From contig JAHZJK010000006.1 of assembly GCA_022600955.1 (NCBI GenBank), positions 1-64,000 on the forward strand: a stretch of DNA of 64,000 bases. Direction: 5' to 3'. The stretch is from Gammaproteobacteria bacterium. GTDB taxonomy: Bacteria; Pseudomonadota; Gammaproteobacteria; Steroidobacterales; Woeseiaceae. Position numbers and translations under genes: made by a program. The notes under the pieces were generated by a model, which worked only from the letters and a program-made list of their open reading frames with translations, was not told the origin of the DNA and did no database searches. This document shows, in pieces, positions 1 through 10,090 of this stretch (positions are counted from its first letter, which is position 1; every line of letters begins with the position of its first letter).

Positions 1-148
1 ACGCGGTTCAACAGCTTATATTTATACGTGGGCCGATTCTATTGATGTCCATGCAGGCATTTAGCATCATCGGCGTGTAGGCGCGGAAGCACTCCCGCTT
101 CATCGTGACTAGCGTACAGATTAGGAATAAAAACAACGCGGTACAGCA

Positions 149-1693
149 GTGAGTCAATACGATTCGATCATAATCGGTGCAGGCCACAATGGCCTCGTTT
201 GCGCCGCCTACCTGGCGCGCAGCGGCCAGCGTGTGCTGGTGCTGGAAGCATCTGCAAGTACAGGCGGCCTCGGGGCCAGTCACGAGTTTCATCCTGGGTT
301 CCACTGCTCTGTGGCGCATTCAATCTCGCACTTCTCGCCCAGAGTTGCGAAGGACCTGGATCTTCGGGCCCATGGCCTTGAAACGAACGCAGAGTCCATT
401 GCCACGATTGGCCTCAGCACCGATCAGGATCATGTTGTTATCAAGCAGGGTTCCGTAGCCGGATCCGGTGAACAAGACGCACGCGCTTACGAGGCTTACC
501 TGAGTCAAATGGGACGCTTTGCCGATGTCCTGAAACCTTTCTGGAGCAAGACGATGCCACGACTCGGCAGCCGCGGCTTCAAGGACCTGATGACCTTCGT
601 GCACCTTGGCGCCAGTATTCGCCTGTCGGGCAAACAGACTATGCAGGAATTGCTGCGCGTCGCATCACTGCCGATGCGTGACCTCATGGACGAACAATTT
701 GAGAACGATCTTCTCAAGGCCGCATTAAGCTGGGACGGTCTTATCGGAGCCAAACTGGCTCCACGATCACCGAACAGTGCGGTACTCGCCACGTTGTATC
801 GCATGTCCGGAGAATCCAGAGGCGCTCACTCACTCCCTGCTGGCGGCGTAAACGGACTGATCGAATCACTCAAAAAGTCGGCGCAGGCATCGGACGTTGA
901 AATCCGATGCAATACGAGAGTTGCCCGAATCATCGTGGATGGAAATGAAGACGGCCTGGTCGCCACGGGTGTAGAACTGGAAAACGGCGAGACTATCAGT
1001 GGAATTCGCGTTGTCTCGGCCACGGATCCGCAACGTACTTTTCTGGGCCTGGTTGGTGCAGAGAATCTCGATATCGGTTTTACGAACCAGATTCGCCGCT
1101 TGCGTTGTAACGGCTACGTAGCGAAGCTACATCTCGCATTGAACGGCGAGCCGGATTTTGCCGGGCTCGATCGACCCGATGGCCGTATGATTATCGCGCC
1201 GAATATGGACGCGATCGAATTTGCCTTCGACAATGCCAAGTATGGTGAGCTTCCGACCAACCCTGTCATGGAGGTCGTCGTTCCAAGCCTGCACGACGAG
1301 TCCTGCGCACCCGCTGGCCAGCACGTCTTGTCGGCACACGTCATGTACGTGCCGTACGAACTAAAAGGTGGATGGACTGACGCGGCCAGAGAACAGGTTT
1401 GCGAGCGCGCGATCGAGACGATCGCTCAGTATGCGCCGACGATCCGCGAACAAATTCTGCACAAGGAACTCCTGACGCCGGCGGATCTGGAACAGTCGCA
1501 CAACGTGACGGGTGGCCATTGGCACCATACAGAGTTCGCGATGGACCAGATGCTCATGATGCGACCGACTTATGGCGCTGCCCAGTACAATACGCCGGTT
1601 CCCGGTTTGTATCTGTGCTCTGCAGGCAGTCATCCGGGCGGCGACATTACAGGTACAGCAGGCTACAACGCCGCACGCGAGATCTTGCGATGA
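149..1693 (+). CDS. PYROXD2/phytoene-desaturase-like FAD oxidoreductase, subtype A
   Basis: This is a 514-residue flavoprotein of the amine oxidase/phytoene desaturase superfamily. The N-terminus carries the dinucleotide-binding motif GAGHNGLVCAAYLARSG followed by an acidic strand end (LVLEAS). The C-terminus has the FAD-binding CSAGSHPGGDITG segment typical of PYROXD2-like proteins. A GHWHH motif near residue 450 is shared with the product of 23670-25229 but replaced by GNIFQG in the other two paralogs, so I call it subtype A. The start is GTG at 149; no clear ribosome-binding site precedes it. Its stop overlaps the next start by 4 bp (ATGA), so it is probably cotranslated with the next oxidoreductase. 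The substrate is unknown. The methyltransferase downstream suggests an N-methylated or otherwise methylated compound, which is inference. Carotenoid synthesis is unlikely because no other crt gene is present. Confidence 0.85.
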   Translation: MSQYDSIIIGAGHNGLVCAAYLARSGQRVLVLEASASTGGLGASHEFHPGFHCSVAHSISHFSPRVAKDLDLRAHGLETNAESIATIGLSTDQDHVVIKQGSVAGSGEQDARAYEAYLSQMGRFADVLKPFWSKTMPRLGSRGFKDLMTFVHLGASIRLSGKQTMQELLRVASLPMRDLMDEQFENDLLKAALSWDGLIGAKLAPRSPNSAVLATLYRMSGESRGAHSLPAGGVNGLIESLKKSAQASDVEIRCNTRVARIIVDGNEDGLVATGVELENGETISGIRVVSATDPQRTFLGLVGAENLDIGFTNQIRRLRCNGYVAKLHLALNGEPDFAGLDRPDGRMIIAPNMDAIEFAFDNAKYGELPTNPVMEVVVPSLHDESCAPAGQHVLSAHVMYVPYELKGGWTDAAREQVCERAIETIAQYAPTIREQILHKELLTPADLEQSHNVTGGHWHHTEFAMDQMLMMRPTYGAAQYNTPVPGLYLCSAGSHPGGDITGTAGYNAAREILR

Positions 1694-3309
1694 GTAATTA
1701 CGACGCAATTATTATCGGTGCCGGCCACAATGGCCTGACGAATGCAGCCTACCTTGCGAAAGCGGGTCTCAATGTCGTGGTTCTGGAGAAGAACGATTAC
1801 ATTGGCGGCGCTGCAGTGACACGCGAAATCCACGAGGGTTGGAAATACTCAAGCTGTTCGTATGTTTGCAGCATGATGCGCCAGGCCATACATCGCGACC
1901 TCGATCTCGCGAGGCACGGGCTGATCCTCGTGCCCTATCTTGGCACTGTAAACTTTGGGGATCGTGACGAACGCCTGTTCTCCTACCACGATGAGGAAGC
2001 GGCGCATCTGGAGTTGAAGCGCCACTCACGTCACGACGCGGATGCAATGCATCGGTTTCAGACCGACCTGACGCGCTATTCACAGCTAATCCGCAAAACT
2101 CTCATGCGCACACCGCCAGACCCCAGCTCATTTAAGCCACGCGACATTATGGAACTGCTGTTCCTGGCCAGGCAGTTCTGGAAGCTTGGCGAAAAAGAGA
2201 TTTACGAGTACGTCCGGTTTTTCACGATGAGTGCGGCCGAGTACCTCGAAGACTACTTCGAGAACGATTTGATCAAGGCAGCGATGGCCAGTCCAGGCAT
2301 TATCGGTACCGCATTGGGCGTCTATTCACCCGGCTCATCTTACATCCTGTTGCATCATGTCATGGGTGATGTTGACGGCAGTATTGGAGCATGGGGTCTT
2401 GCGCGCGGCGGAATGGGTGCCATCTCGAAAGCGATCGCAGGTTCCGTCGCCGAAAGTGGCGGTGAGATCCGTACAAACGCCGGGGTCGAAAAAGTACTTG
2501 TCGAGAACCGCAAGGCAGTCGGCGTCGTGCTTGAGAACGGCGACGAACTTAGAGCGAATATTGTCGTATCGAATCTCGACGCAAAACGCACCTTTACCAA
2601 GGTCATGGACAAGCACGACCTGCCCGACGGCATCTACGAAAAAGCGAGCAACTTCAAAATTCGCGGGTCCTCGGGCAAGGTCAATATTGCTTTGTCTGGT
2701 ATGCCAAAGTTTACGGGCGTACCCGAGAATCGCTACCTGGCACGCGGCGGGCAGGGTTTCACAGGATCGCTTGAAACGATGGAACGTGCTTACGACTGCT
2801 GGAAACACGGGCGCTGGTCGGATGACCCGTTTGTTGAGTCGGTCATTCCCTCGGCCTGGGATCCAACGGTTGCTCCGCCCGGGCAACACTGGATGTCGAA
2901 TTTTGTACAGTACTGTCCACCGCAACTCGCAGACGGTCCGTGGACGCCGCAAAAACGCGACGCGTTCGGCGAATCTGTCATTAGCAAAATCGAACGCTAC
3001 AGCCCCGGCTTCCGCGATCTGATTGTCCACATGGAAGTTCGCACGCCACACGAGATCGAGAACGAGGTTGGTCTTACGGAAGGCAATATATTCCAGGGCG
3101 AACTAACGATCGATCAGCTGTTCTTCAACCGGCCTTTCCCGGGATACGGACAATATCGGATGCCAGTCCGGAACATGTATATGTGCGGCTCGTCAACTCA
3201 CCCGGGCGGCGGCGTCTCATCCGTCTGCGGTGCGAATGCCGCAAGAGAAATTCTGTTGGACCTGCGCCGCACGAATACGGTGCCCGAAGACGACTTTTAC
3301 GATGAATAA
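1690..3309 (+). CDS. PYROXD2-like FAD oxidoreductase, subtype B
   Basis: This 539-residue FAD-dependent oxidoreductase is related to its upstream neighbour but clearly a different subtype. It has GAGHNGLTNAAYLAKAG at the N-terminus, an EKNDYIGGAAVTRE stretch, the motif TEGNIFQGELT near residue 465, and a C-terminal CGSSTHPGGGV FAD-binding segment. I chose ATG 1690 because it overlaps the previous stop as ATGA and places the Rossmann motif at residue 9; an open frame runs further upstream but only inside the preceding gene. The closest relative in the window is 22064-23677, with the same motifs and nearly the same length. The pairing of subtypes A and B in both cassettes suggests a hetero-oligomeric enzyme or two consecutive oxidation steps. 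The substrate is not identifiable from sequence. Confidence 0.85.
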   Translation: MSNYDAIIIGAGHNGLTNAAYLAKAGLNVVVLEKNDYIGGAAVTREIHEGWKYSSCSYVCSMMRQAIHRDLDLARHGLILVPYLGTVNFGDRDERLFSYHDEEAAHLELKRHSRHDADAMHRFQTDLTRYSQLIRKTLMRTPPDPSSFKPRDIMELLFLARQFWKLGEKEIYEYVRFFTMSAAEYLEDYFENDLIKAAMASPGIIGTALGVYSPGSSYILLHHVMGDVDGSIGAWGLARGGMGAISKAIAGSVAESGGEIRTNAGVEKVLVENRKAVGVVLENGDELRANIVVSNLDAKRTFTKVMDKHDLPDGIYEKASNFKIRGSSGKVNIALSGMPKFTGVPENRYLARGGQGFTGSLETMERAYDCWKHGRWSDDPFVESVIPSAWDPTVAPPGQHWMSNFVQYCPPQLADGPWTPQKRDAFGESVISKIERYSPGFRDLIVHMEVRTPHEIENEVGLTEGNIFQGELTIDQLFFNRPFPGYGQYRMPVRNMYMCGSSTHPGGGVSSVCGANAAREILLDLRRTNTVPEDDFYDE

Positions 3310-3312
3310 CGA

Positions 3313-4509
3313 ATGAACATCTCAGACCCTTACGCTGGCGAACGCCTGAAACTGTCTCCGTTCTACCCGCGGGCGGAAGTGCTCAATATTCGCGAGGCGT
3401 GGGCCGCGTGGAATGGCTACAAGTTTGCCGAGTATTACTACGACGCCGAATATGAGTACTTCTGTGTGCGCAATGCCTGTGCGACGTACGACATTTGCCC
3501 CATGCAGAAGTATGAGATTTCGGGCGCCGACGCCGAAGCAATGCTGAATCGAATGGTGACGCGAGATGTCGCGAAGATTGGCCTCAATCGCGTCGCCTAC
3601 TGCGTGTGGTGTACAGACGAAGGGCGCATGATTGATGACGGCACGATCTTTCGTCTCGCCAGCGACAAGTTCATGCTGACTTGCGGCAGCCCCTGTACGG
3701 CATGGCTTGCGAAAAGTGCCTTCGGTTTCGACGACGTCACAGTCACGGATGTTACCGACGATATCGCCGCGCTGTCATTTCAGGGGCCGACAACCTGCGC
3801 CGTCCTGAAGAAGTTGGGGCTCGAAGGAATCGAGACTGCGAAACCGTTCGACATCCGTCACTTCCCATTCCATGGTGGAACACTGATGGTCTCGCGCACC
3901 GGATTTACAGGAGACCTTGGCTACGAGCTCTGGATAGAGCCCGGCCTGGCACTCGAGCTTTGGGACGATCTATACAGAGCGGGTGACGACTACGGTATTC
4001 AACCGTTTGGCGAAGCCGCCACAAACATGGCGCGACTGGAAGCCGCCTTCATTATGCCCGCGATGGAATTTAACGAAGCTCTGAGGACAGTTAACTTCGA
4101 GCATGACCAGACGCCTTTTGAATTGAGCCTCGGCTGGTTGATTGACTTCAAGAAACCGCACTTCAGTGGTCGCAGAGCGCTGCTTGAGGAAAAACGGCGA
4201 GGCCCGAAATACACGCTGACAAAACTCGACATTGAAGGTAATAAGCCTGCGGAAGGCTCTTACATATACAAAGACAAACGCTGCACGAAAGAGATCGGCT
4301 ATGTGACGTCTGCAATGTGGTCACCGGCCGTCAAGGCCAACATCGCACTCGCCATGATTGAAACACCTCATATCAAAGGCAGCCTTTGGGCCGAGATTTA
4401 CTACGAGAAGGAACTGCGCCAGTACAGCCGCGTCGTTCGATGCACCCGCAAAACCAAGCCGTTCTGGACACCTGACAGAGCTCGCGCGACACCGCCGCCC
4501 GACTACTGA
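3313..4509 (+). CDS. GcvT-family tetrahydrofolate-dependent aminomethyl/methyltransferase
   Basis: This 398-residue protein belongs to the GcvT/DmdA/sarcosine-dehydrogenase C-domain superfamily. It shows the family signatures QGP (FQGPTT), a VSRTGFTGDLGYELW strand-loop and the GRRAL segment at the start of the C-terminal barrel. Family members bind tetrahydrofolate and accept a methyl or methylene group from an amine, sulfonium or ether donor. It starts 3 bp after the upstream oxidoreductase stop, so the three genes form an operon. It has a homolog of exactly the same length at 25226-26422. It is longer than typical glycine-cleavage T-proteins, and no gcvH or gcvP lies nearby, so a catabolic demethylase role is more likely than glycine cleavage (inference). 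Confidence 0.85.
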   Translation: MNISDPYAGERLKLSPFYPRAEVLNIREAWAAWNGYKFAEYYYDAEYEYFCVRNACATYDICPMQKYEISGADAEAMLNRMVTRDVAKIGLNRVAYCVWCTDEGRMIDDGTIFRLASDKFMLTCGSPCTAWLAKSAFGFDDVTVTDVTDDIAALSFQGPTTCAVLKKLGLEGIETAKPFDIRHFPFHGGTLMVSRTGFTGDLGYELWIEPGLALELWDDLYRAGDDYGIQPFGEAATNMARLEAAFIMPAMEFNEALRTVNFEHDQTPFELSLGWLIDFKKPHFSGRRALLEEKRRGPKYTLTKLDIEGNKPAEGSYIYKDKRCTKEIGYVTSAMWSPAVKANIALAMIETPHIKGSLWAEIYYEKELRQYSRVVRCTRKTKPFWTPDRARATPPPDY

Positions 4510-4513
4510 GTTA

Positions 4514-6286
4514 CTACTCGAGGTTTTGCCCGTGCATACGATCATCCCCCTGGCGCACTGGCGAATAGGCTTTGCGAATGTAGTAGATCGCGAATACCCC
4601 AAGACTGATCCAGATTACGCCCCAGCTAATCAGTAGCCCCATTTCGCCGGTCGCCCAGTCAAGCGAGCCATCGCCGAGCAATGTGCCGGTCGCGCGCTGG
4701 TACGGCAGCACATAGTAGACTGCCAGTAGCGTTGGCATGACAAGTCCGTTGACGATAAGCAATGCCGGAGCGATAAGTGTTGTTTTTGTTTTTCTGACAT
4801 CAACCTCATCTTCCGGCCGCTCATGCAGTTTCCGTAGATAGGCTTTTTCTTCCCTGCTCACTTCAGTACGTCGAGAAACCGCGATCGTAACGACCAGGCT
4901 TGCGACCGCGCCGATGATGACAGGATTCAGATACGACGGAAGATACAACATGCCGATAAACTCAAAAAACTTCGGCACGATATTGAACACCAGGCCCGTC
5001 AGCATTCCCCAGAATGCAGCTGACTCCGTTATCCGCTTGCTCCAGATGCTCATGAGGCCGACAGGCCCCCACGACGATGCAAATACGGTTGCAATGAACG
5101 TCGTCAGCCAGAATATCTGCGGCGGAAACACGAGCGCGGCAATGAGCGCCATAATGCCGATGACCAGCATCATGAGCCGACTGAAGCGCAGGGTCTTCAT
5201 CTCATCGTTGCTCTTATGTATGCCGATATCGTTGCTGGCACTGAACCCAACCAGTGACAGGAACGTTGATGCTGATGACAGTATCGCCGCCATGATTCCA
5301 GCCAGCATCAGCGCACCCAGAAACTTCGGCAGCATGTTGAGTGATGCCCAGATCGTCGCACTTTCAGCCGGGACAATTTCAGCGTTACCGAGATTGATAA
5401 CACCGCCCATGCCATAAACCATGACTTGTAACAACGCAACGGCGAGACAGGCGAGGCAGGACGCGCGCAGCACCACGTGCTCATTCTTGGCCATCAGGTG
5501 GCGACTCGACTGCCATGGGCTGACCGCATAGACAATCATCCAGCTGACATCAATAACTATCGCCCAGATCAGGTAGTCGGTCGCAGTCGGCCAATCCGTT
5601 CCCGGGCCTATGATGCCGTGCCATGACATCAGATCTTGCTTCGACTCAATCGCGACCAGGCCTTCGATAATGGTTGGCCAGCCGCCCAGATCATCGACCA
5701 GGTAAACAATTGCACCCACGCTCGCAACGGTAAACAGCAGGAACATCAGCGTATCGGTAAGAATCACACCGCGTGACCCGGAATACATCGTGAACATCGT
5801 GTAGCTTAACCACGCGACAACGAGGCCTTCGATGTAACTGAGGTCTGACAACTGCGACAGCAGTATCGCAGCGCCCTGCGTCACGGCAAGCAAGTAACCG
5901 CCCAGCGCCAGAATGATCGTAATTCCGGCGATCGCCTGGACGCGAGGACTGTTAAAACGCGCACCGAAGAAAGCAGCGACCGTCGTCGCACGGCTGCGAC
6001 GCAAATAGCGGCCGAAAAAGATCGCTCCGATGACGTAACCGGCACAAGCCGCCTGCGGGAAAAGAACGTAAGGGCCTGCCTGTGTCTCATAGGCGAAACC
6101 TGCCTCGCCCAGGAACATCGTTGAGCTCATAACACTCGCTACGAGCGTGCCGAGGATAATGAGAGTCGGTGCCCGCCGGCCGGCGACATAGTAGTCATCC
6201 AGCTGTTTGACACCGCGGCCGGCGTAGTTGCCAATCGCGATATACACAATGATGCTAGCCGCGATCGTCGCTGTATAGATATCCAT
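4514..6286 (-). CDS. Sodium/solute symporter (SSS family)
   Basis: This 590-residue polytopic membrane protein has the layout of SSSF transporters. It begins with a hydrophobic helix, then LDDYYVAGRRAP, which matches the family's DYxxAGR signature, followed by about 12 further hydrophobic segments. The C-terminal third contains a short cytoplasmic stretch (REEKAYLRKLHERPEDE) and two last helices. SSSF members couple Na+ to uptake of proline, acetate, pantothenate, sugars or similar small solutes; the substrate cannot be read from sequence. It converges on the upstream cassette with a 4-bp gap and no visible terminator. It is divergent from the beta-propeller gene. The context suggests it imports the compound processed by the oxidoreductase/GcvT cassette (inference). 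Confidence 0.88.
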   Translation of the reverse strand: MDIYTATIAASIIVYIAIGNYAGRGVKQLDDYYVAGRRAPTLIILGTLVASVMSSTMFLGEAGFAYETQAGPYVLFPQAACAGYVIGAIFFGRYLRRSRATTVAAFFGARFNSPRVQAIAGITIILALGGYLLAVTQGAAILLSQLSDLSYIEGLVVAWLSYTMFTMYSGSRGVILTDTLMFLLFTVASVGAIVYLVDDLGGWPTIIEGLVAIESKQDLMSWHGIIGPGTDWPTATDYLIWAIVIDVSWMIVYAVSPWQSSRHLMAKNEHVVLRASCLACLAVALLQVMVYGMGGVINLGNAEIVPAESATIWASLNMLPKFLGALMLAGIMAAILSSASTFLSLVGFSASNDIGIHKSNDEMKTLRFSRLMMLVIGIMALIAALVFPPQIFWLTTFIATVFASSWGPVGLMSIWSKRITESAAFWGMLTGLVFNIVPKFFEFIGMLYLPSYLNPVIIGAVASLVVTIAVSRRTEVSREEKAYLRKLHERPEDEVDVRKTKTTLIAPALLIVNGLVMPTLLAVYYVLPYQRATGTLLGDGSLDWATGEMGLLISWGVIWISLGVFAIYYIRKAYSPVRQGDDRMHGQNLE

Positions 6287-6441
6287 CAGTCAGTCAAGCC
6301 AAAGGGTATCGCAGCACTGATGGCGAATTCATGCGAAAGAACATCTGCATTCATACGTTTTTGACGATTGTTCTTACTCATCAAACACTCCGGGTTTGTG
6401 CGACAATTGCATTGTACGCCTATGGAAACCACGACCTCTAA

Positions 6442-7380
6442 ATGACATTGAAATTACCAAAGCTCATCGCGACCTCTGTTGTGCGCGGCAGCCAGCAAGG
6501 CGAGAGCCATGGCGGAATTTTTATAGTTGACTTCGACGCACAGAGCGGAGAGCAACTTGTCGACTGGAATACCAGTGGCATCGACTTTGACGGACGCGGC
6601 GCCGATCGCGGCCTTCGTGGAATCACATTCGATCAGGACGACGTTTATGTGGCGGCCAGCGACGAATTGTACTGCTATGACCGCAAGTTCGAACGCAAAC
6701 GCTCGTTCCGAAATCGCTATCTGAAACACTGTCATGAAATCGTGCGCATGGAGCGCCGAATTTTTTTGACGTCCACAGGCTTCGATTGCCTGCTCGCATT
6801 CAACCTCGACACGAACGAGTTTGACTGGGGATTCCAGCTCATCAAACAATACGATCAATGGAAGGGCTACACTTTCGACCCGCGCGGCGATGCCGGGCCA
6901 CGTGCTGTGAATGACTTTCACATCAACATGGTTCACGTGGATAGCGGTGGCATCTTTCTCAGCGGGCTGCGCACTAACGCGTTGCTGCAACTGGAAAGTG
7001 ACTGGTCGGTGTCTGAATACTGCAATTTGCCTCCTGGCACACACAATGGGCGCCCATGGCACGGCGGCGTTGTGTTCAATGACACAGCCAATGACTGTGT
7101 GCGGTACGTTCCCCGTGCGGGTAAGCCACTTGCATTCACTGTCCCGAGCTACGACCCGGAACACATTGAGCTTGCGGGAATCGACGACTCCAAAGTTGCA
7201 CGACAAGGTTTCGGCCGCGGGCTGTGCATCGTCAATGACCGACTGATTGCGGCAGGCTCTTCACCCTCCACTATCAGCCTGTACGATACCGAATCTCGTC
7301 AGAAAGTGGGGTCGGTCAATCTGTCGATGGACATTCGCAATGCTATTCATGGACTTGAGGTCTGGCCTGACGAAAGTTAA
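6442..7380 (+). CDS. Predicted beta-propeller protein of unknown function
   Basis: This 312-residue protein has no signal peptide or membrane segment. It is made of repeated short strands with patterns such as LRGITFDQDDVYVAASDELYCYD, in the style of NHL/PQQ-type or TIGR03032-like propellers. Conserved-looking His-rich spots include KHCHEIV near residue 95 and HNGRPWHGG near residue 205. I do not recognise a specific family and cannot assign an activity. The start at 6442 has no obvious Shine-Dalgarno sequence. A 7-codon frame beginning at 6422 ends across this start as AATGA, which could allow coupled translation. The gene ends directly in a hairpin terminator and converges on a TonB-dependent receptor gene. 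It shares a 155-bp divergent upstream region with the symporter. Confidence 0.7.
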   Translation: MTLKLPKLIATSVVRGSQQGESHGGIFIVDFDAQSGEQLVDWNTSGIDFDGRGADRGLRGITFDQDDVYVAASDELYCYDRKFERKRSFRNRYLKHCHEIVRMERRIFLTSTGFDCLLAFNLDTNEFDWGFQLIKQYDQWKGYTFDPRGDAGPRAVNDFHINMVHVDSGGIFLSGLRTNALLQLESDWSVSEYCNLPPGTHNGRPWHGGVVFNDTANDCVRYVPRAGKPLAFTVPSYDPEHIELAGIDDSKVARQGFGRGLCIVNDRLIAAGSSPSTISLYDTESRQKVGSVNLSMDIRNAIHGLEVWPDES

Positions 7381-7410
7381 AAAAAGACCGGGAAAATCCC
7401 GGCCTTTTTC
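7379..7410. terminator. Bidirectional rho-independent terminator
   Basis: The sequence forms an A-tract, a GC-rich stem (CCGGGA / TCCCGG) with an AAA loop, then a T-tract. It lies between the convergent propeller gene and TonB-dependent receptor gene, and the flanking A and T tracts allow it to work on both strands. Confidence 0.85.
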
Positions 7411-7433
7411 AGCTAACAGTTTCGCGCAACTCA

Positions 7434-10025
7434 CTACAAGCCCCAACTCTTGGTAAAGCGAATACCGAGTTCGCGTGGCCGGTTCGTATAGACGCGCTGC
7501 ACGTGCTCCCGTCCGTCTGCAACACTCGCCATTCCCCATTCGAACAGACCTGTGCCAATAGTATAGACGGCGCGTTCGTCAGTGATGTTATTGAGGAAAA
7601 CGGAAACCTCCCAATCATCACCGCGTATGCCTGCCCGAATATCGGCAATCGTGTAGGCCGGATTCTCAAACTGCGGATTTGGCGATTCTGTTGGCAGTTC
7701 AGGCTCAAGCACATTGAGCCGGTCACCGGTGTGCGAAATCTGCAGACGACTAAAGAACTCCGACGCTCCCATCCATTCGGTTGGCGCGGCGTATCCAAGC
7801 CATGCCGACCCTTTGAATTTCGGTGTAAGCGGCAGGCGAAGCCCACCAACCAGATCGTTCTCGCCATTGCCGTTCAGGTCGGCAGACGTGTCTGTTTCCG
7901 CTTCCGTGAACTCTGCATTGGCACCAATAGTCCAGCGCTCATTGAAGGCGTAGTCGACCTCGACGTTTGCACCTGTAATGTGCGCTTCGCCAGCATTGGT
8001 GACGATCTGTTGCCACGGCTGACCACAGACACCGGCGATTTCGCCGCCACCCGGGCATGCATCGGAAGACGGGTCAACAACTTCGAGCTGATAGTCTGTC
8101 CACAGCATGTGATATGCCGTAACGTTTAGTCGCCCATGGCCGTTGCCAAATGACGAACGATAGCCAACTTCGTAATTGTCCATCAGATCCGAGTCGTAGC
8201 CGGTCGAAAAGAATGGCTGACCGCGACTCCGATTGACGCCACCCGGACGTGCACCGCGTGTGAACAGGCCGTACATCATGCGGTCATCATCAAGCGTCCA
8301 CGACAGCGCAACCTTGGGAATAAAATCAGTTTCGCTCGCAGCATGATCTTCAGGGCGTCCGCCATTTGCCAGGCGGTACTGCCGCGACAACGGGTCTCCT
8401 GTATCGGGCTCACCGTTTAGTCCACTGTCCCCCGGATGGTCAACGATGTACTTGTTATTGTTGCTGCGATCGTAATACCGGCCGCCTACAGTCAAATCAA
8501 ATTCATCATTGATATGCCACGTCATCTCACCGAACAGAGCGGTCTGCTCCCAGTCCGTGCTGCTTTCTGAGTACCAGTGTGAGGTCGCTTCGGGGTAACT
8601 GACGGGCGTGCCATAGTAGTTTGAGAAATAGAATTCCCAGAAGCTCGCTGAAGCTGAATTCTGGTAAATATTTGTCTGACCGTCACCACCATTGGTCGGC
8701 GTCGCGAACGGCGCTTGCCACGAATCATTGCTCTCTTCGTAGTACATGCCGACGATCCAGTCGAGCGTATCACCCTGACTGCTAAGGCGAATCTCGGCTG
8801 TCGATTTGTCCTGCTGCGCCGGGGAGTAATAGGAACTGAAAAAATCTGAGTCGACACTCGGGCCACCACAGTAAACTGGATACCACACGGCGTAGCCCGT
8901 ATCCGGATTCGCCCAGTAGTAAGGTCCGAGATCGGCAGCCAGGTAATAGGAATCGTGACAATACAACGCCGCCCAATAGTGCGCGTATGCCGTTATGTCG
9001 TAGAGGGCTTTGATATCCCGATCGTAATAGTTGACCGATGCGACAAGTTGCGCGAAGCCCAGATCGCCATCGACTACCAGTGAGTACATGTCGTACTTAT
9101 CGTCGCGATACTCATCATGGAAGCGGACGGTCTGCAGATCACCAACATATGGGTCGTAGTCGTTGTCCGCACCACTCTCAGTTTTCTGTGTCAGGGCGGT
9201 CAGTGTTGTTGACCACTCTTCGTTCATGTCCCACTTCAGAATAAGGCGGCCGCCAGTAGTATCAGCCTCATTCCAGTTTTCTTCAACGGATGCGCTATTG
9301 TCGAGTGTTCCAAAGCCGGCCGGATAGGCTACACCCAATACTGACGAATCGGGCGTGTGTCCAAGAACGTTATCGATATAGCCGCCGTCTCTATCGCTAT
9401 AACCAACGATACGCAACGCCAGTTTGTCATCGATAAGCGGCACATTGAATGTCAATGAGCCGCGGAAGCTCTCATCACTTTCGCTGCCGCCTCTGACTTC
9501 TCCGTCGAACACTGCACCGAATTCATTCATCACCGGCTTGTTGGTAATGATCCGCATCGTGCCAGCCTGAGCGTCAGAGCCGTAGAGAGTGCCCTGTGGG
9601 CCCGACAATGCCTCGACGCGTTCTACGTCAACCATCCGTATCGCGGGCTGGCTGCCAGTTGTCGTGATCGATATCTCGTCAAGATAAACCGACGACGTCG
9701 ACTGCGCTATGTAGCCAGAACCTGTAATCGCGCCGCGAAACACGACCGTATTGGACCCGGCACCGTAGGTCACAACGTTGACAGAAGGAATAAAGCGGGA
9801 GTAGTCCTCCATGCCCTTGGCGCCCATTTCTGCGAGGGACTCCGAGGTAATCGCCTGAATAGAAGCGGGAATGTCCTGAATACTCAGCGAACGCTTGGTC
9901 GCTGTTACGACGATTTCCTCCAAAGCACCGTCGTCATCCTGTGCAAACACCTGGTGGGCGGGTGTCAAGGCCGTGGCGATTGCGCCGGCCACAGGCGTCA
10001 ATCGGTAAGATGCGCGCAATTCCAT
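7434..10025 (-). CDS. TonB-dependent receptor
   Basis: This 863-residue outer-membrane receptor has an N-terminal signal peptide (ending near HQVFAQ) and a TonB-box-like EEIVVTA at about residues 36-42. A plug domain follows (SIQDIPASIQAIT, VERVEALSGPQGTLYGSDA), then a long beta-barrel ending in LGIRFTKSWGL. The PQGTLYG plug motif marks the broad FecA/iron-complex-like TBDR group, but such receptors in marine Gammaproteobacteria import many substrates, so the ligand is open. The start ATG at 10025 is preceded on its strand by TTAGGGGGAAT, a plausible ribosome-binding site. It lies 65 bp downstream of the TPR-sulfotransferase gene on the same strand and may be cotranscribed with it. It probably supplies the outer-membrane step for the compound used by region 1 (inference). 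Confidence 0.93.
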   Translation of the reverse strand: MELRASYRLTPVAGAIATALTPAHQVFAQDDDGALEEIVVTATKRSLSIQDIPASIQAITSESLAEMGAKGMEDYSRFIPSVNVVTYGAGSNTVVFRGAITGSGYIAQSTSSVYLDEISITTTGSQPAIRMVDVERVEALSGPQGTLYGSDAQAGTMRIITNKPVMNEFGAVFDGEVRGGSESDESFRGSLTFNVPLIDDKLALRIVGYSDRDGGYIDNVLGHTPDSSVLGVAYPAGFGTLDNSASVEENWNEADTTGGRLILKWDMNEEWSTTLTALTQKTESGADNDYDPYVGDLQTVRFHDEYRDDKYDMYSLVVDGDLGFAQLVASVNYYDRDIKALYDITAYAHYWAALYCHDSYYLAADLGPYYWANPDTGYAVWYPVYCGGPSVDSDFFSSYYSPAQQDKSTAEIRLSSQGDTLDWIVGMYYEESNDSWQAPFATPTNGGDGQTNIYQNSASASFWEFYFSNYYGTPVSYPEATSHWYSESSTDWEQTALFGEMTWHINDEFDLTVGGRYYDRSNNNKYIVDHPGDSGLNGEPDTGDPLSRQYRLANGGRPEDHAASETDFIPKVALSWTLDDDRMMYGLFTRGARPGGVNRSRGQPFFSTGYDSDLMDNYEVGYRSSFGNGHGRLNVTAYHMLWTDYQLEVVDPSSDACPGGGEIAGVCGQPWQQIVTNAGEAHITGANVEVDYAFNERWTIGANAEFTEAETDTSADLNGNGENDLVGGLRLPLTPKFKGSAWLGYAAPTEWMGASEFFSRLQISHTGDRLNVLEPELPTESPNPQFENPAYTIADIRAGIRGDDWEVSVFLNNITDERAVYTIGTGLFEWGMASVADGREHVQRVYTNRPRELGIRFTKSWGL

Positions 10026-10090
10026 TATACAATTCCCCCTAATTTAGGCCCCTTGATCGTCTCACAACGCTTGGTGGGTAAAATCCTGTC

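Noticed and set aside
1-148. End of an upstream gene
   Set aside because: Short open frames end at 45, 62 and 80, but none is long enough or distinctive enough to support a call.
149-3309. Carotenoid (phytoene desaturase) pathway
   Set aside because: The proteins are closer to PYROXD2-like oxidoreductases, and no phytoene synthase or cyclase gene is present.
6403-6415. ACAAT-TGC-ATTGT inverted repeat between the symporter and propeller genes
   Set aside because: The half-sites are only 5 bp with no second copy noticed; too likely by chance to list as an operator.
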